From Vibrio gelatinilyticus (GTDB lineage Bacteria; Pseudomonadota; Gammaproteobacteria; Enterobacterales; Vibrionaceae), in assembly GCF_022836845.1 (NCBI RefSeq), contig NZ_JAJNNZ010000006.1:62001-126000 (forward strand): a stretch of 64,000 bases of DNA, in the 5' to 3' direction. The translations under genes and the position numbers were made by a program. Shown piece by piece: positions 1 through 7,698 of the stretch; the stretch's first letter is position 1; every line of letters begins with the position of its first letter. The notes under the pieces were generated by a model. The model searched no databases. It was given only the letters and a program-made list of their open reading frames with translations, and was not told where the DNA came from.

Positions 1-936
1 AAGCAGATGCTTGAGAGTGCCTCGGCAAAAGAAGGTGCTCATTTGGCGGAAGCTGACCTTTATGTTTCTGACCGCCGTTGGAAAAAGGCGGTTAAACTGC
101 TAAAAGCGAGCGCCTTCTTTAATGGTAGAGATAGTGTCAATCCATTGGACTTACTGTTACTGCAAGATTGCCTTTGGAATAGCCCAGAATCCCGCGAGAT
201 TGTCCGCGATGTAGTGCGGGACTTTGCGCTAAATTGCGCTTTTGACCAAAGTGAAGTGTCTGTACAGATAGAAGAAGGCAAAGAGATTTTGTCGGAGATA
301 CAAGAAGAAATCGAATCTGAGTTTGCCATGCCACTCTCAATGGAAATGACAACAGGCATCTTAAGAAAAGAGGTTTTTCAATACGATATTTCCGGCGCTA
401 AAAGTTTTAAGGTCGGTAATGCAACGAACCTGGTTAAATTGGTTGTTTTGCAAAGTAACATGTCGGTTTCCGAATCTGAAAAAGGCGATAGCCGCTGGCT
501 TTATGTCGCCAAAGACGAGTTGGAGCGTTGTATACGCGAAGGGGGCAGCGATATCTACGGTTATGTTAACCAAAACACGTCGCTGTGTCGTCTGAAACTC
601 GATCTCGATGCATCCAATAACCTTGTCGTTAAAGACATCGCAAATCGGTCGGTCCTTGTTGCACTTGTCACCACAGCTGGTATTGATGAGTCATTGTATC
701 AAGAGTGGGTGACCAAAGCGGACCAAGTGATGGCACAGATACACCATGCGGAACATCATTTGAGGCTGGTACGTTCCAAATTTCATGGTGCGTTACCCCA
801 TGGTTTTATCGAAGCGACTCTACCGATGGAAATGGAATCGAGCCTACAGCAAGTTGCGAAACTGCTGGAATCAACTTCCTCTGAAAGTGAAAAAGTCATA
901 TTTAGAATTAAAAGTCTAAAGCAGTTTTTCGAATAA
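1..936 (+). CDS. ravA: RavA regulatory ATPase, C-terminal part (5' truncated by window edge)
   Basis: This is the C-terminal 310 or so residues of a RavA-type MoxR AAA+ ATPase. In Enterobacteria RavA works with the von Willebrand protein ViaA and is linked to LdcI and to respiratory complexes. The reading frame is open to the first base, so the AAA+ core lies upstream of the window; the methionine at position 7 is internal, not a start. The segment beginning YVSDRRWKKAVKLLKASAFF is the family's helical region after the ATPase core, followed by the alpha/beta LARA-type region and a charged helical tail. It ends 20 bases before viaA, so the two are almost certainly one operon. Confidence 0.9.
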   Translation, partial: KQMLESASAKEGAHLAEADLYVSDRRWKKAVKLLKASAFFNGRDSVNPLDLLLLQDCLWNSPESREIVRDVVRDFALNCAFDQSEVSVQIEEGKEILSEIQEEIESEFAMPLSMEMTTGILRKEVFQYDISGAKSFKVGNATNLVKLVVLQSNMSVSESEKGDSRWLYVAKDELERCIREGGSDIYGYVNQNTSLCRLKLDLDASNNLVVKDIANRSVLVALVTTAGIDESLYQEWVTKADQVMAQIHHAEHHLRLVRSKFHGALPHGFIEATLPMEMESSLQQVAKLLESTSSESEKVIFRIKSLKQFFE

Positions 937-956
937 CGCCGAAACGGAGTGAGCCT

Positions 957-2402
957 ATGTTAGGAGCAGATGGACTAAATTTGGCTTTGATGATCGCCGA
1001 CTCTGGGATTGTCGATAGTGCTGTAAACGATCTTATGGCTCGCTCACAAATGATGGCGATTACCGAAAATCGCAGTGTTAAATCGTCTGTCAAAAACCAC
1101 CTAGCGAAGTGGCGAGGCTCGGTGAAAAAGCGCATGACGAAAGTGTGTGAAACAGAGCGTTTTCAACAAGAACTGAATTTGTATCAAGAAGTCATTCACT
1201 GGGATGAAGAACGTTTTTTTAAAGACATTTCAGACGTTGTCAAAAAGCTCGAATGGCATTCAGCCTTCTATCTTCAGGCCAGACGTCTTCTTGAGAAAAA
1301 TAAAGCGCTAAATAATCCTATGTTTCCTCATTACTTTTGCGACCTTTGGTATAAAAGTCTCGCAGATGCCATCAAACAAGCTGAGATTTCTGAGCTTGAA
1401 GCTAACAAAGAAAAATTCCTTGCCGATCTGTATCAAAGAATGGAAACACTCAAAGAAATGGATACCGTTACCGAACACGGTGATGAAGGAGCATTGGGTC
1501 GACTGTGGGATATGGCCTCTGCGAAGTTGACGAAAACCGATTTAAAAGTGATGCATCAGCATGCAGATTTTTTAAAGAAGAATCAGGGGCTGCAGGAGAT
1601 TTCCGAACAGCTGGGGCGTATGGCGAGTGAAATAGATGATCCTGAATTAAACAAAGCCCCATGTGACGACCTTGAAATGGTTGAAGAGGTCAGTGATGAA
1701 GCGACCGACGATATTGTTGGTGTTCATGAATCTGATGATCTCAATAAGCTTCTTCCAAATGAAACGATGTTTCTGGCTTATCCAGAGCTCGAAGTGGTTT
1801 TTTATAAGCATCTAGTCGACAAGCGTTTAATGAACTATAAGACGCAGGGCAAAACTCGAACGTTAAAAAAAGTCAGCACCAATAAGCCCGATCACAAACA
1901 ACTCGAAGTAGAAAAAGGCCCTTTTATAGTGTGTGTGGATGCATCGGGCTCAATGAGTGGTTTCCCAGAACAGTGTGCTAAGGCCATGGCCTATGCACTG
2001 ATGCAGATTGCTTTGGCTGAAGAGCGTGATTGTTATGTCATCTTGTTTTCAACAGAACACATTACCTATCAATTGACAAAACAAGATGGTCTTCGCGAAG
2101 CCAGTGACTTTCTTAGCTATACCTTCCACGGTGGTACCGATTTAGAACCCGTGTTAATAAAGTCAGTCGATCTGATGCTAACGGGTACTTATAAAAACGC
2201 CGATCTGGTCGTGATCTCTGATTTCATTGCCCCTCAGCAGACTAACGAAATCATAGAGAGAGTAGAGTCGTTGAAAGCGAAGAAAAATCGTTTTCACGCC
2301 ATCAACCTCTCTAAGTATGGTAATCCAAAACTCATGGAGATGTTTGATCATTGTTGGTCTTATCACCCAAATCTTGTCGGACGACTGATGAAAAAATGGT
2401 AA
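957..2402 (+). CDS. viaA: ViaA, VWA domain protein partner of RavA
   Basis: 481 residues, the usual ViaA length (about 480). The N-terminal two thirds is helical and charged. The C-terminal third is a von Willebrand factor A domain with an intact metal-binding MIDAS: DASGSMSG near residue 324, the conserved Thr in GGTDLEP, and Asp in the VISDF strand. ViaA stimulates RavA ATPase activity in E. coli. The ATG is preceded by GGAGTGAG. It follows ravA by 20 bases. No convincing terminator is seen in the 140 bases before the tRNA array. Confidence 0.93.
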   Translation: MLGADGLNLALMIADSGIVDSAVNDLMARSQMMAITENRSVKSSVKNHLAKWRGSVKKRMTKVCETERFQQELNLYQEVIHWDEERFFKDISDVVKKLEWHSAFYLQARRLLEKNKALNNPMFPHYFCDLWYKSLADAIKQAEISELEANKEKFLADLYQRMETLKEMDTVTEHGDEGALGRLWDMASAKLTKTDLKVMHQHADFLKKNQGLQEISEQLGRMASEIDDPELNKAPCDDLEMVEEVSDEATDDIVGVHESDDLNKLLPNETMFLAYPELEVVFYKHLVDKRLMNYKTQGKTRTLKKVSTNKPDHKQLEVEKGPFIVCVDASGSMSGFPEQCAKAMAYALMQIALAEERDCYVILFSTEHITYQLTKQDGLREASDFLSYTFHGGTDLEPVLIKSVDLMLTGTYKNADLVVISDFIAPQQTNEIIERVESLKAKKNRFHAINLSKYGNPKLMEMFDHCWSYHPNLVGRLMKKW

Positions 2403-2469
2403 AAATGCTGCTTTGACGATCATATTGATTCAAAACTCGGCAAACGAACCAACTATTTCATATTAGTGT

Positions 2470-2497
2470 TTGACTAATTCTCCTCAATCCGTAAAGT
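2470..2497 (+). promoter_or_regulatory. Probable sigma-70 promoter of the tRNA array
   Basis: TTGACT (2470-2475) and TAAAGT (2492-2497) are separated by 16 bases, about 48 bases upstream of the first tRNA. The -35 is close to consensus. The assignment is by inspection only. Confidence 0.5.
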
Positions 2498-2544
2498 ATG
2501 CACCGAACACGGCGAGATGCTTTTTCTAACGTGTTGATTAATAA

Positions 2545-2618
2545 GGCGCCTTGGCAGAGTGGCTATGCAGCGGATTGCAAATCCGTGGACCTCGGTTCGA
2601 CTCCGGGAGGCGCCTCCA
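2545..2618 (+). tRNA. tRNA-Cys(GCA), copy 1
   Basis: 74-base cloverleaf. Acceptor GGCGCCT pairs with AGGCGCC and is followed by T and an encoded CCA. The anticodon loop TTGCAAA gives GCA. The T arm contains GGTTCGACTCC. It is the first gene of the seven-gene array and is identical by eye to the copies at 2917 and 3350. Confidence 0.97.
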
Positions 2619-2638
2619 TATTCTCATTCGAGATATAT

Positions 2639-2714
2639 GCGACACTAGCTCAGCTGGTAGAGCGCAACCTTGCCAAGGTTGAGGTCACGAGTTCGAACCT
2701 CGTGTGTCGCTCCA
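2639..2714 (+). tRNA. tRNA-Gly(GCC), copy 1
   Basis: 76-base cloverleaf with encoded CCA. Acceptor GCGACAC pairs with GTGTCGC. Anticodon loop TTGCCAA gives GCC. It lies 20 bases after tRNA-Cys, so co-transcription and processing are expected. Confidence 0.97.
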
Positions 2715-2796
2715 AATTATAGAATGTAGTGTTTTACAACGTTACATAAGATGGTGTTTTACTTTTCAGTAATCGGCATCGCAACAAGTTTTGCGT

Positions 2797-2883
2797 GCCC
2801 TGGTGGTGGAATTGGTAGACACAAGGGATTTAAAATCCCTCGGCGTTCGCGCTGTGCCGGTTCAAGTCCGGCCCGGGGCACCA
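2797..2883 (+). tRNA. tRNA-Leu(UAA), copy 1
   Basis: 87-base class II tRNA with a long variable arm and encoded CCA. Acceptor GCCCTGG pairs with CCGGGGC with one G-U pair. Anticodon loop TTTAAAA gives UAA. The 82-base spacer before it is longer than in the second unit (69 bases). Confidence 0.96.
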
Positions 2884-2916
2884 TCTATTCGTTAAACAGT
2901 TAGCTCACAGTTTAAA

Positions 2917-2990
2917 GGCGCCTTGGCAGAGTGGCTATGCAGCGGATTGCAAATCCGTGGACCTCGGTTCGACTCCGGGAGGCGCCTCCA
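2917..2990 (+). tRNA. tRNA-Cys(GCA), copy 2
   Basis: Second copy of the Cys gene, starting the second repeat unit 372 bases after the first. Same acceptor, GCA anticodon and encoded CCA. Confidence 0.97.
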
Positions 2991-3009
2991 TTTCTCATTC
3001 GAGAAAAAT

Positions 3010-3085
3010 GCGACACTAGCTCAGCTGGTAGAGCGCAACCTTGCCAAGGTTGAGGTCACGAGTTCGAACCTCGTGTGTCGCTCCA
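3010..3085 (+). tRNA. tRNA-Gly(GCC), copy 2
   Basis: Second copy of the Gly gene, identical in its arms to the first, with anticodon GCC and encoded CCA. It is preceded by a 19-base spacer related to that of copy 1. Confidence 0.97.
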
Positions 3086-3154
3086 AATTTAAAAATGTAG
3101 TGTTTATCAATATTACATTAGATGGTGTCTTACCCATCGCAACAAGTTTTGCGT

Positions 3155-3241
3155 GCCCTGGTGGTGGAATTGGTAGACACAAGGGATTTAAAATCCCTCG
3201 GCGTTCGCGCTGTGCCGGTTCAAGTCCGGCCCGGGGCACCA
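3155..3241 (+). tRNA. tRNA-Leu(UAA), copy 2
   Basis: Second copy of the 87-base Leu gene, anticodon UAA, encoded CCA. The spacer just upstream (CATCGCAACAAGTTTTGCGT) is also conserved from the first unit, so the duplication included the spacers. Confidence 0.96.
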
Positions 3242-3349
3242 TCATTTATGAGATTTAGCACCCGGCTTGAGTGCCGGCCGATATGTCGGACCATCAACTC
3301 CGGCCTTGGCGCAGCATCTATTCGCTAAGCAATTAGCACACAATTTAAA

Positions 3350-3423
3350 GGCGCCTTGGCAGAGTGGCTATGCAGCGGATTGCAAATCCGTGGACCTCGG
3401 TTCGACTCCGGGAGGCGCCTCCA
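3350..3423 (+). tRNA. tRNA-Cys(GCA), copy 3
   Basis: Third Cys copy, ending the array; no Gly or Leu follows. The spacer before it is 108 bases instead of 33, because about 75 extra GC-rich bases are present after the second Leu gene. Confidence 0.97.
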
Positions 3424-3728
3424 TTCTTTGAAAATACTCAAACGCCAACTGTCCACCTGTCCACCTGTTCACATTGCGAGACAATGTAACGACCATGTTG
3501 TTTTCATTAGATAATCCTATCATGTATTGAGTGAACACCTGATGGTGAGCACATCTGAACACATCTGAAAAATAAATTGTCAATAACTTCAGATAGTTAA
3601 TTATGGTTTAAATATTGCTTCGCTCTGGCTCTCAGGGGAGCCGTAAACAAAAGAAGCGTTGCGTGGAATAGACAGATAACCACCAAACAAGCTCCCCAAT
3701 AGATCAATTGGTTACGGGAGTACCGATC
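3424..3728. other. Intergenic region with short direct repeats and a hairpin
   Basis: 305 bases between the tRNA array and the secreted-protein gene. It holds short direct repeats (GTCCACCT twice near 3449; ACATCTGAA twice near 3550). At 3617-3657 there is a nested structure: an outer stem GCTTC/GAAGC enclosing GGCTC/GAGCC. I see no known riboswitch consensus and no clear promoter. Confidence 0.4.
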
Positions 3729-5348
3729 ATGAAGTTATTAAAGGTAAGTCTTTGGTGGAGAGCCATAATACTTGGATTTTCAATGACATTATTTGTTGTA
3801 CCAGCTTACGCGGTTCACGAATTAGGCGTGTTCGAGCTCGATGGTGATGCTGCAGATAATGTAAATATTGATGGAGACGATTGGCAGAACATCTACGATA
3901 AGACGGACAGTTCAAATGCAACGACAGGGATAATAGCCGATCCCTCTCCAGTGTCCATTTTTACCGGTGGACGAAAAGATATCCAGGATATACCACAATG
4001 GGGCCATAAAGATGGTTCTGTACCGGATAAGGATGACCTAACTAATGCCTACGCAGCGGCTTACGGCGTGGACAATACCACGGGTGGAAAAGATCTCGTC
4101 ATTTACTTTGGTGCCGATAGATTTGCTAATGTTGGTGACGCTTATATAGGTTTTTGGTTCTTCCAGGAAAAAGTCGAGGCAATGCCAAATGGCAGTTTCT
4201 CGGGTGTACATAAAGATGGAGACGTACTCGTTCTGATAGATTACCCGCAAGGTGCAAACGAAAACCCCTATGCGGCGCTGCTGGTATGGGATCCGACCTG
4301 TAACAAAGCGGACAGTAATGATCCTCAGCCAGAAGAATGTGCAGCGAAAAATCTCAGACTGAAAGCTGAATCGTCTGACGACGTCAGTGCGGAATGTGGT
4401 GCCAATGATTCAGATGATAATGGTTGCGCCATTACAAATAGCGACACTACAGATTCGTTTTGGCCTTATTTATCTAAATCAGGAGCGTCAAACTTCCCAT
4501 CTGAAAGTTTTTACGAAGGTGGTGTAAACCTTACTGAGTTACTTCAAGGTACCAATACATGTTTCAGTAGCTTCATGGCAGAAACAAGATCTTCGAGCTC
4601 ATTTACAGCGTCACTAAAAGACTTCGTACTTGGGGACTTTGAGTTGTGTGGCATTGACTTATCGAAAACTTGCTCCGGCGGTACACTATCGCAAACGGGT
4701 GATTCGATAATCTATAACTATACTGTGAAGGTAACAAATACGGGCTTTGGTTCGCTACATGATATCAACGTAAAAGATATTACAGCTAACGATGATTACT
4801 ATCAGGCACTCTTAGCTGCTGGTGATACTGCCGAGTTTAGCGGAACCTTGGAAACACAAACCAACGGTGTGCTAAATAAAGCGAGTGTGACCGCTGCTTT
4901 GGTAGCAGGAGGCACAGTAGAGATAAATGATACTACTGAATTTAAGTGTCCAACGATTCCGGATCCAGGCATTTTGTCCATTACCAAAGAGTGTGAAACA
5001 TTGATTAACCGAACGTCAGCGGGGCAATATGGCGTGCTGGTCAAATACAAAGGTAAGGTTTGTAATGACTCGCTGGTCAAAATCAATGCTGTGAGTATTA
5101 CCGAAAACCACGACAGTAAGAATAGTACGATCACTGTTGGTGATATCGGGCCGAAATCATGTCAAGACTACAACGGTGAGTATGTACCTGTTCCCCCTGC
5201 TGAGGAGAACTTACCTTTGCCTGCTCACGATGTTAGGACATTTACCGACACAGTTGTAGCAAAAGGTACTACAGCAATATTTGGACTACCTGTCGACTCT
5301 GGGCTTCCAGTTTCGGCTGACTGTCCACTTTGTGTAAAACCTAACTAA
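3729..5348 (+). CDS. Large secreted protein of unknown function with a C-terminal DUF11-like region
   Basis: 539 residues from the ATG at 3729, chosen because GGGAG lies eight bases upstream and a signal peptide follows at once; an in-frame start at 3708 would add seven residues before it. The N-terminal segment is basic, then hydrophobic, ending PAYA. The mature protein is acidic, with the segment SIFTGGRKDIQD and then DLVIYFGADRFANVGDA and FWFFQ, a pattern I recognise from uncharacterised extracellular proteins in many bacteria. The C-terminal part (from about residue 325) has beta-rich repeats with conserved cysteines resembling DUF11 (SIIYNYTVKVTNTGFG). No membrane anchor or sortase signal is visible. 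It is followed by a strong terminator and a VpsR-like gene. The role is unknown; surface or matrix localisation is inference. Confidence 0.75.
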   Translation: MKLLKVSLWWRAIILGFSMTLFVVPAYAVHELGVFELDGDAADNVNIDGDDWQNIYDKTDSSNATTGIIADPSPVSIFTGGRKDIQDIPQWGHKDGSVPDKDDLTNAYAAAYGVDNTTGGKDLVIYFGADRFANVGDAYIGFWFFQEKVEAMPNGSFSGVHKDGDVLVLIDYPQGANENPYAALLVWDPTCNKADSNDPQPEECAAKNLRLKAESSDDVSAECGANDSDDNGCAITNSDTTDSFWPYLSKSGASNFPSESFYEGGVNLTELLQGTNTCFSSFMAETRSSSSFTASLKDFVLGDFELCGIDLSKTCSGGTLSQTGDSIIYNYTVKVTNTGFGSLHDINVKDITANDDYYQALLAAGDTAEFSGTLETQTNGVLNKASVTAALVAGGTVEINDTTEFKCPTIPDPGILSITKECETLINRTSAGQYGVLVKYKGKVCNDSLVKINAVSITENHDSKNSTITVGDIGPKSCQDYNGEYVPVPPAEENLPLPAHDVRTFTDTVVAKGTTAIFGLPVDSGLPVSADCPLCVKPN

Positions 5349-5370
5349 AAGTATCATCTCAAGCCAAGTG

Positions 5371-5410
5371 TAAGGTGCCTTTTTTATTTGTTAGTAAAAA
5401 AGGCACCTTA
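5371..5410. terminator. Rho-independent terminator, bidirectional
   Basis: A perfect 15-base inverted repeat, TAAGGTGCCTTTTT with its complement, and a 10-base loop. T runs are present on either strand. It ends the secreted-protein gene. Confidence 0.9.
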
Positions 5411-5591
5411 GTTTTTATATAAACAACAGAAGGTTAGCTCATAGCCAAATCGATGGTACGCTAAAGCTAAATGTAATTGCCAATGACCAACATTCCCACA
5501 TGGTCTCTTTTCTTCGAAATACCACCTTATCTTTTGTGCTAATTAGACTACTCTTAGTAAGGATAATATTTGTATTCGAGGCAGTGTTACT

Positions 5592-6959
5592 ATGAACACA
5601 ACGAGCCAAGATACAAGGAATGTACTGCTATTAGAGCTTGGTATCGAAAAGCTCGATTTAAAAAACCTCCTCCCTGACCAATGGTGCACAAATCGGAGCA
5701 GCACTTTAGAGCAAGCACAGGCCTTGCTTGAAAAGAATCCGTTTGTCGTGTCAATTGTCTACGTCACTGCTAAAAATCGAGTTAACTCATTGAGTTGTGT
5801 CACTAAACTTAAGAAAAGCTTCCCAAGAGTCCATTGGCTGGCTGTGTTTAAATCAGATCGGGCTAATGAACTTGCATTTATTCAGGACTTTGCGGATGTA
5901 TGCTGGGATATCTTTCATACTCCGTTGCCCAACTCTCATTTTCTAAAAAGTCTAGGGCATGCTTTTGGTTTAACAGAAATGCTAATCCATGGTGAGAATA
6001 GAGCCACTGAAAACTTAACTCAAACGAATCGATTAATCGGAGATTCAGATAGTTACAATCAGTTAAGAGAATTGATAGGTCGAGTTGCGTCGAGCGATTG
6101 CCCTGTTTTGATTACGGGTGAAACGGGTACTGGCAAAGGTTTATGTGCTCGACATATCCACTTGATATCGCCGCGTAATGAAAAGCCCTTTATCACAGTT
6201 AACTGTGGTGCCGTTCCGGAAAGCCTCGTTCACTCAGAGTTATTCGGACATGAAAAAGGCGCTTTTACTAATGCTTATCAACAACATATTGGACAATTGG
6301 AAAAAGCAAATAAAGGTACACTTTTTTTAGATGAGATTGGCGATCTTTCCAAATCAATGCAAATTCAATTACTAGAGTTTATCGACTCGAAGAAACTAAT
6401 GCGTGTGGGAGGTACAAAATGGATAGACGTAGATTGTCGTTTGATATTTGCCACTCATGTCAACCTAGAGAAAGCCGTCGAGAAAGGGCAGTTTCGTGAA
6501 GACCTATACTACCGGTTACAAGTATTGAAAATAAAAATGCCACCTTTGAGAGAACTTGAAGAGGACATTGAACGTATTGCCACTCATTATCTAGAGATCT
6601 TTAGCGCCAATCAATTAAAGTTTGCACCAGTGACTTTGGAAAGAATTCATCGTTACCAGTGGCCTGGAAATATTCGAGAGCTTCGTAACAGAATCCAGCG
6701 AGCATGCATATTGTCGGCCGGAAACCGAATCATGCCAGGAGACTTGGGACTACAAGACGAAAACAAACCAGCAATATTGAAAGGGCACTTACAGAAAAAG
6801 AAACTAAAGCTAGATCAAGAAAAGCTGTTGGAAACGTTACATAACTGTGGTAACAATATTTCAGCTGCGTCAAGAGCTCTTCATATATCGAGAACCACTT
6901 TCTACCGGTTACTCAAAAATGCCCAATCGACAAAACACAGTCTACATCAAACAAAGTAA
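5592..6959 (+). CDS. VpsR-like AAA+ bacterial enhancer-binding regulator
   Basis: 455 residues with three parts. Residues 1-130 form a receiver-like domain without an obvious phospho-acceptor Asp: the expected strand reads SIVYVTA. Residues 145-380 are an AAA+ domain with Walker A GETGTGKG (176-183), Walker B GTLFLDEIGD and the FREDLYYRL arginine region. Residues 412-442 are a Fis-type helix-turn-helix. The sigma-54 contact loop is GAFTNA, not GAFTGA. The layout and length match VpsR, the biofilm activator of V. cholerae, whose AAA+ domain also does not act as a standard sigma-54 activator. It stands alone between the secreted-protein gene and the fasciclin gene, so either could be a target (inference). 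Start ATG follows GAGGCAG. It may be a paralogue rather than VpsR itself. Confidence 0.82.
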   Translation: MNTTSQDTRNVLLLELGIEKLDLKNLLPDQWCTNRSSTLEQAQALLEKNPFVVSIVYVTAKNRVNSLSCVTKLKKSFPRVHWLAVFKSDRANELAFIQDFADVCWDIFHTPLPNSHFLKSLGHAFGLTEMLIHGENRATENLTQTNRLIGDSDSYNQLRELIGRVASSDCPVLITGETGTGKGLCARHIHLISPRNEKPFITVNCGAVPESLVHSELFGHEKGAFTNAYQQHIGQLEKANKGTLFLDEIGDLSKSMQIQLLEFIDSKKLMRVGGTKWIDVDCRLIFATHVNLEKAVEKGQFREDLYYRLQVLKIKMPPLRELEEDIERIATHYLEIFSANQLKFAPVTLERIHRYQWPGNIRELRNRIQRACILSAGNRIMPGDLGLQDENKPAILKGHLQKKKLKLDQEKLLETLHNCGNNISAASRALHISRTTFYRLLKNAQSTKHSLHQTK

Positions 6960-6988
6960 GGCTGAACAATTGCCCAGCCTTATCTTAT
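6957..6988 (+). terminator. Possible terminator overlapping the VpsR-like stop codon
   Basis: TAAGGCTG (6957-6964) pairs with CAGCCTTA (6975-6982) around a 10-base loop; the first three bases are the stop codon. The following tract TCTTATTG is only modestly T-rich. Confidence 0.45.
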
Positions 6989-7028
6989 TGAAAGATAGAA
7001 TGAATCCTATAGTGCAACGAGAACTAAA

Positions 7029-7526
7029 CTAGTTTGGAATTAAAACTGTGTCGATAACATGTATAACCCCATTGTTAGCTTTTACATCTGTGGCGGTCAC
7101 CATGGCATTATCAATCATTACTTTCCCATCCATTGCTTTAATGGTGAGGTCTTGACCTTGCACGGTAGTTGCCTTAGTCAAATTGATTACTTCTGCTGCC
7201 ATTACCGTTCCGGAAACGACATGGTAGGTAAGAATGGCGACAAGTTGATCTTTGTTTTCAGGCATGAGAAGAGATTCCAATGTCCCTTCTGGCAACTTAG
7301 CGAACGCTTCATTGGTCGGGGCGAAAACAGTGAAAGGGCCTTCACTTTTCAAAGTGTCGACTAAATCTGCGGCTTTCACCGCGGCAACTAGCGTTGAAAA
7401 GGCGTCATTGCTTGCAGCAACATCAACGATGTCTTTTTTCATTCCATGGTGATTTGCATGAACGGTTCCGAACGACAGTAGGGATAGAAAAAGTATGGTG
7501 GTGGGTAAAATAATACGCTTAAACAT
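7029..7526 (-). CDS. Secreted fasciclin (FAS1) domain protein
   Basis: 165 residues from the ATG at 7526, which has TTGGAGT at the right distance; a longer frame reaches 7625 but adds a basic segment before the signal peptide. A hydrophobic signal ending VHA is followed by one FAS1 domain: [18 protein letters not shown] is the first conserved box, and ILTYHVVSG and [13 protein letters not shown] the second. FAS1 proteins mediate adhesion or act as periplasmic/extracellular partners; the specific role here is unknown. It is a single gene, convergent with the VpsR-like gene. Confidence 0.92.
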   Translation of the reverse strand: MFKRIILPTTILFLSLLSFGTVHANHHGMKKDIVDVAASNDAFSTLVAAVKAADLVDTLKSEGPFTVFAPTNEAFAKLPEGTLESLLMPENKDQLVAILTYHVVSGTVMAAEVINLTKATTVQGQDLTIKAMDGKVMIDNAMVTATDVKANNGVIHVIDTVLIPN

Positions 7527-7698
7527 ACGTGACTCCAAGGGACTTAAACGCAAAGCCCAGTTAATAAGTATTCGAAGCTTCCTACGTGTCCAAAGGGTGT
7601 TGCGATCATAATACTCAATAGCCAATAAAAATCATGTGTCGTCGGGCTCTCTTGTCTGGAGGGCCTCTATAGTGTGTTAGGTGAGTACTGCAGGAACG

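Larger units (their letters stand above)
2545..3423 (+). repeat. Tandemly duplicated tRNA array, (Cys-Gly-Leu)x2-Cys
   Basis: The Cys-Gly-Leu unit repeats with a 372-base period and then a partial third unit (Cys only). The spacers are recognisably related, for example CTATTCG followed by TTTAAA before both later Cys genes. This points to unequal recombination between tRNA copies as the origin. Confidence 0.9.

Noticed and set aside
2498..3328. Open frames running through the tRNA array
   Set aside because: They overlap clear tRNA genes and translate repeated tRNA sequence.
3617..3700. c-di-GMP (GEMM) riboswitch before the secreted-protein gene
   Set aside because: Hairpins are present, but the conserved GEMM core segments (such as GGCAAACC and GACGCAAAGCC) are missing.
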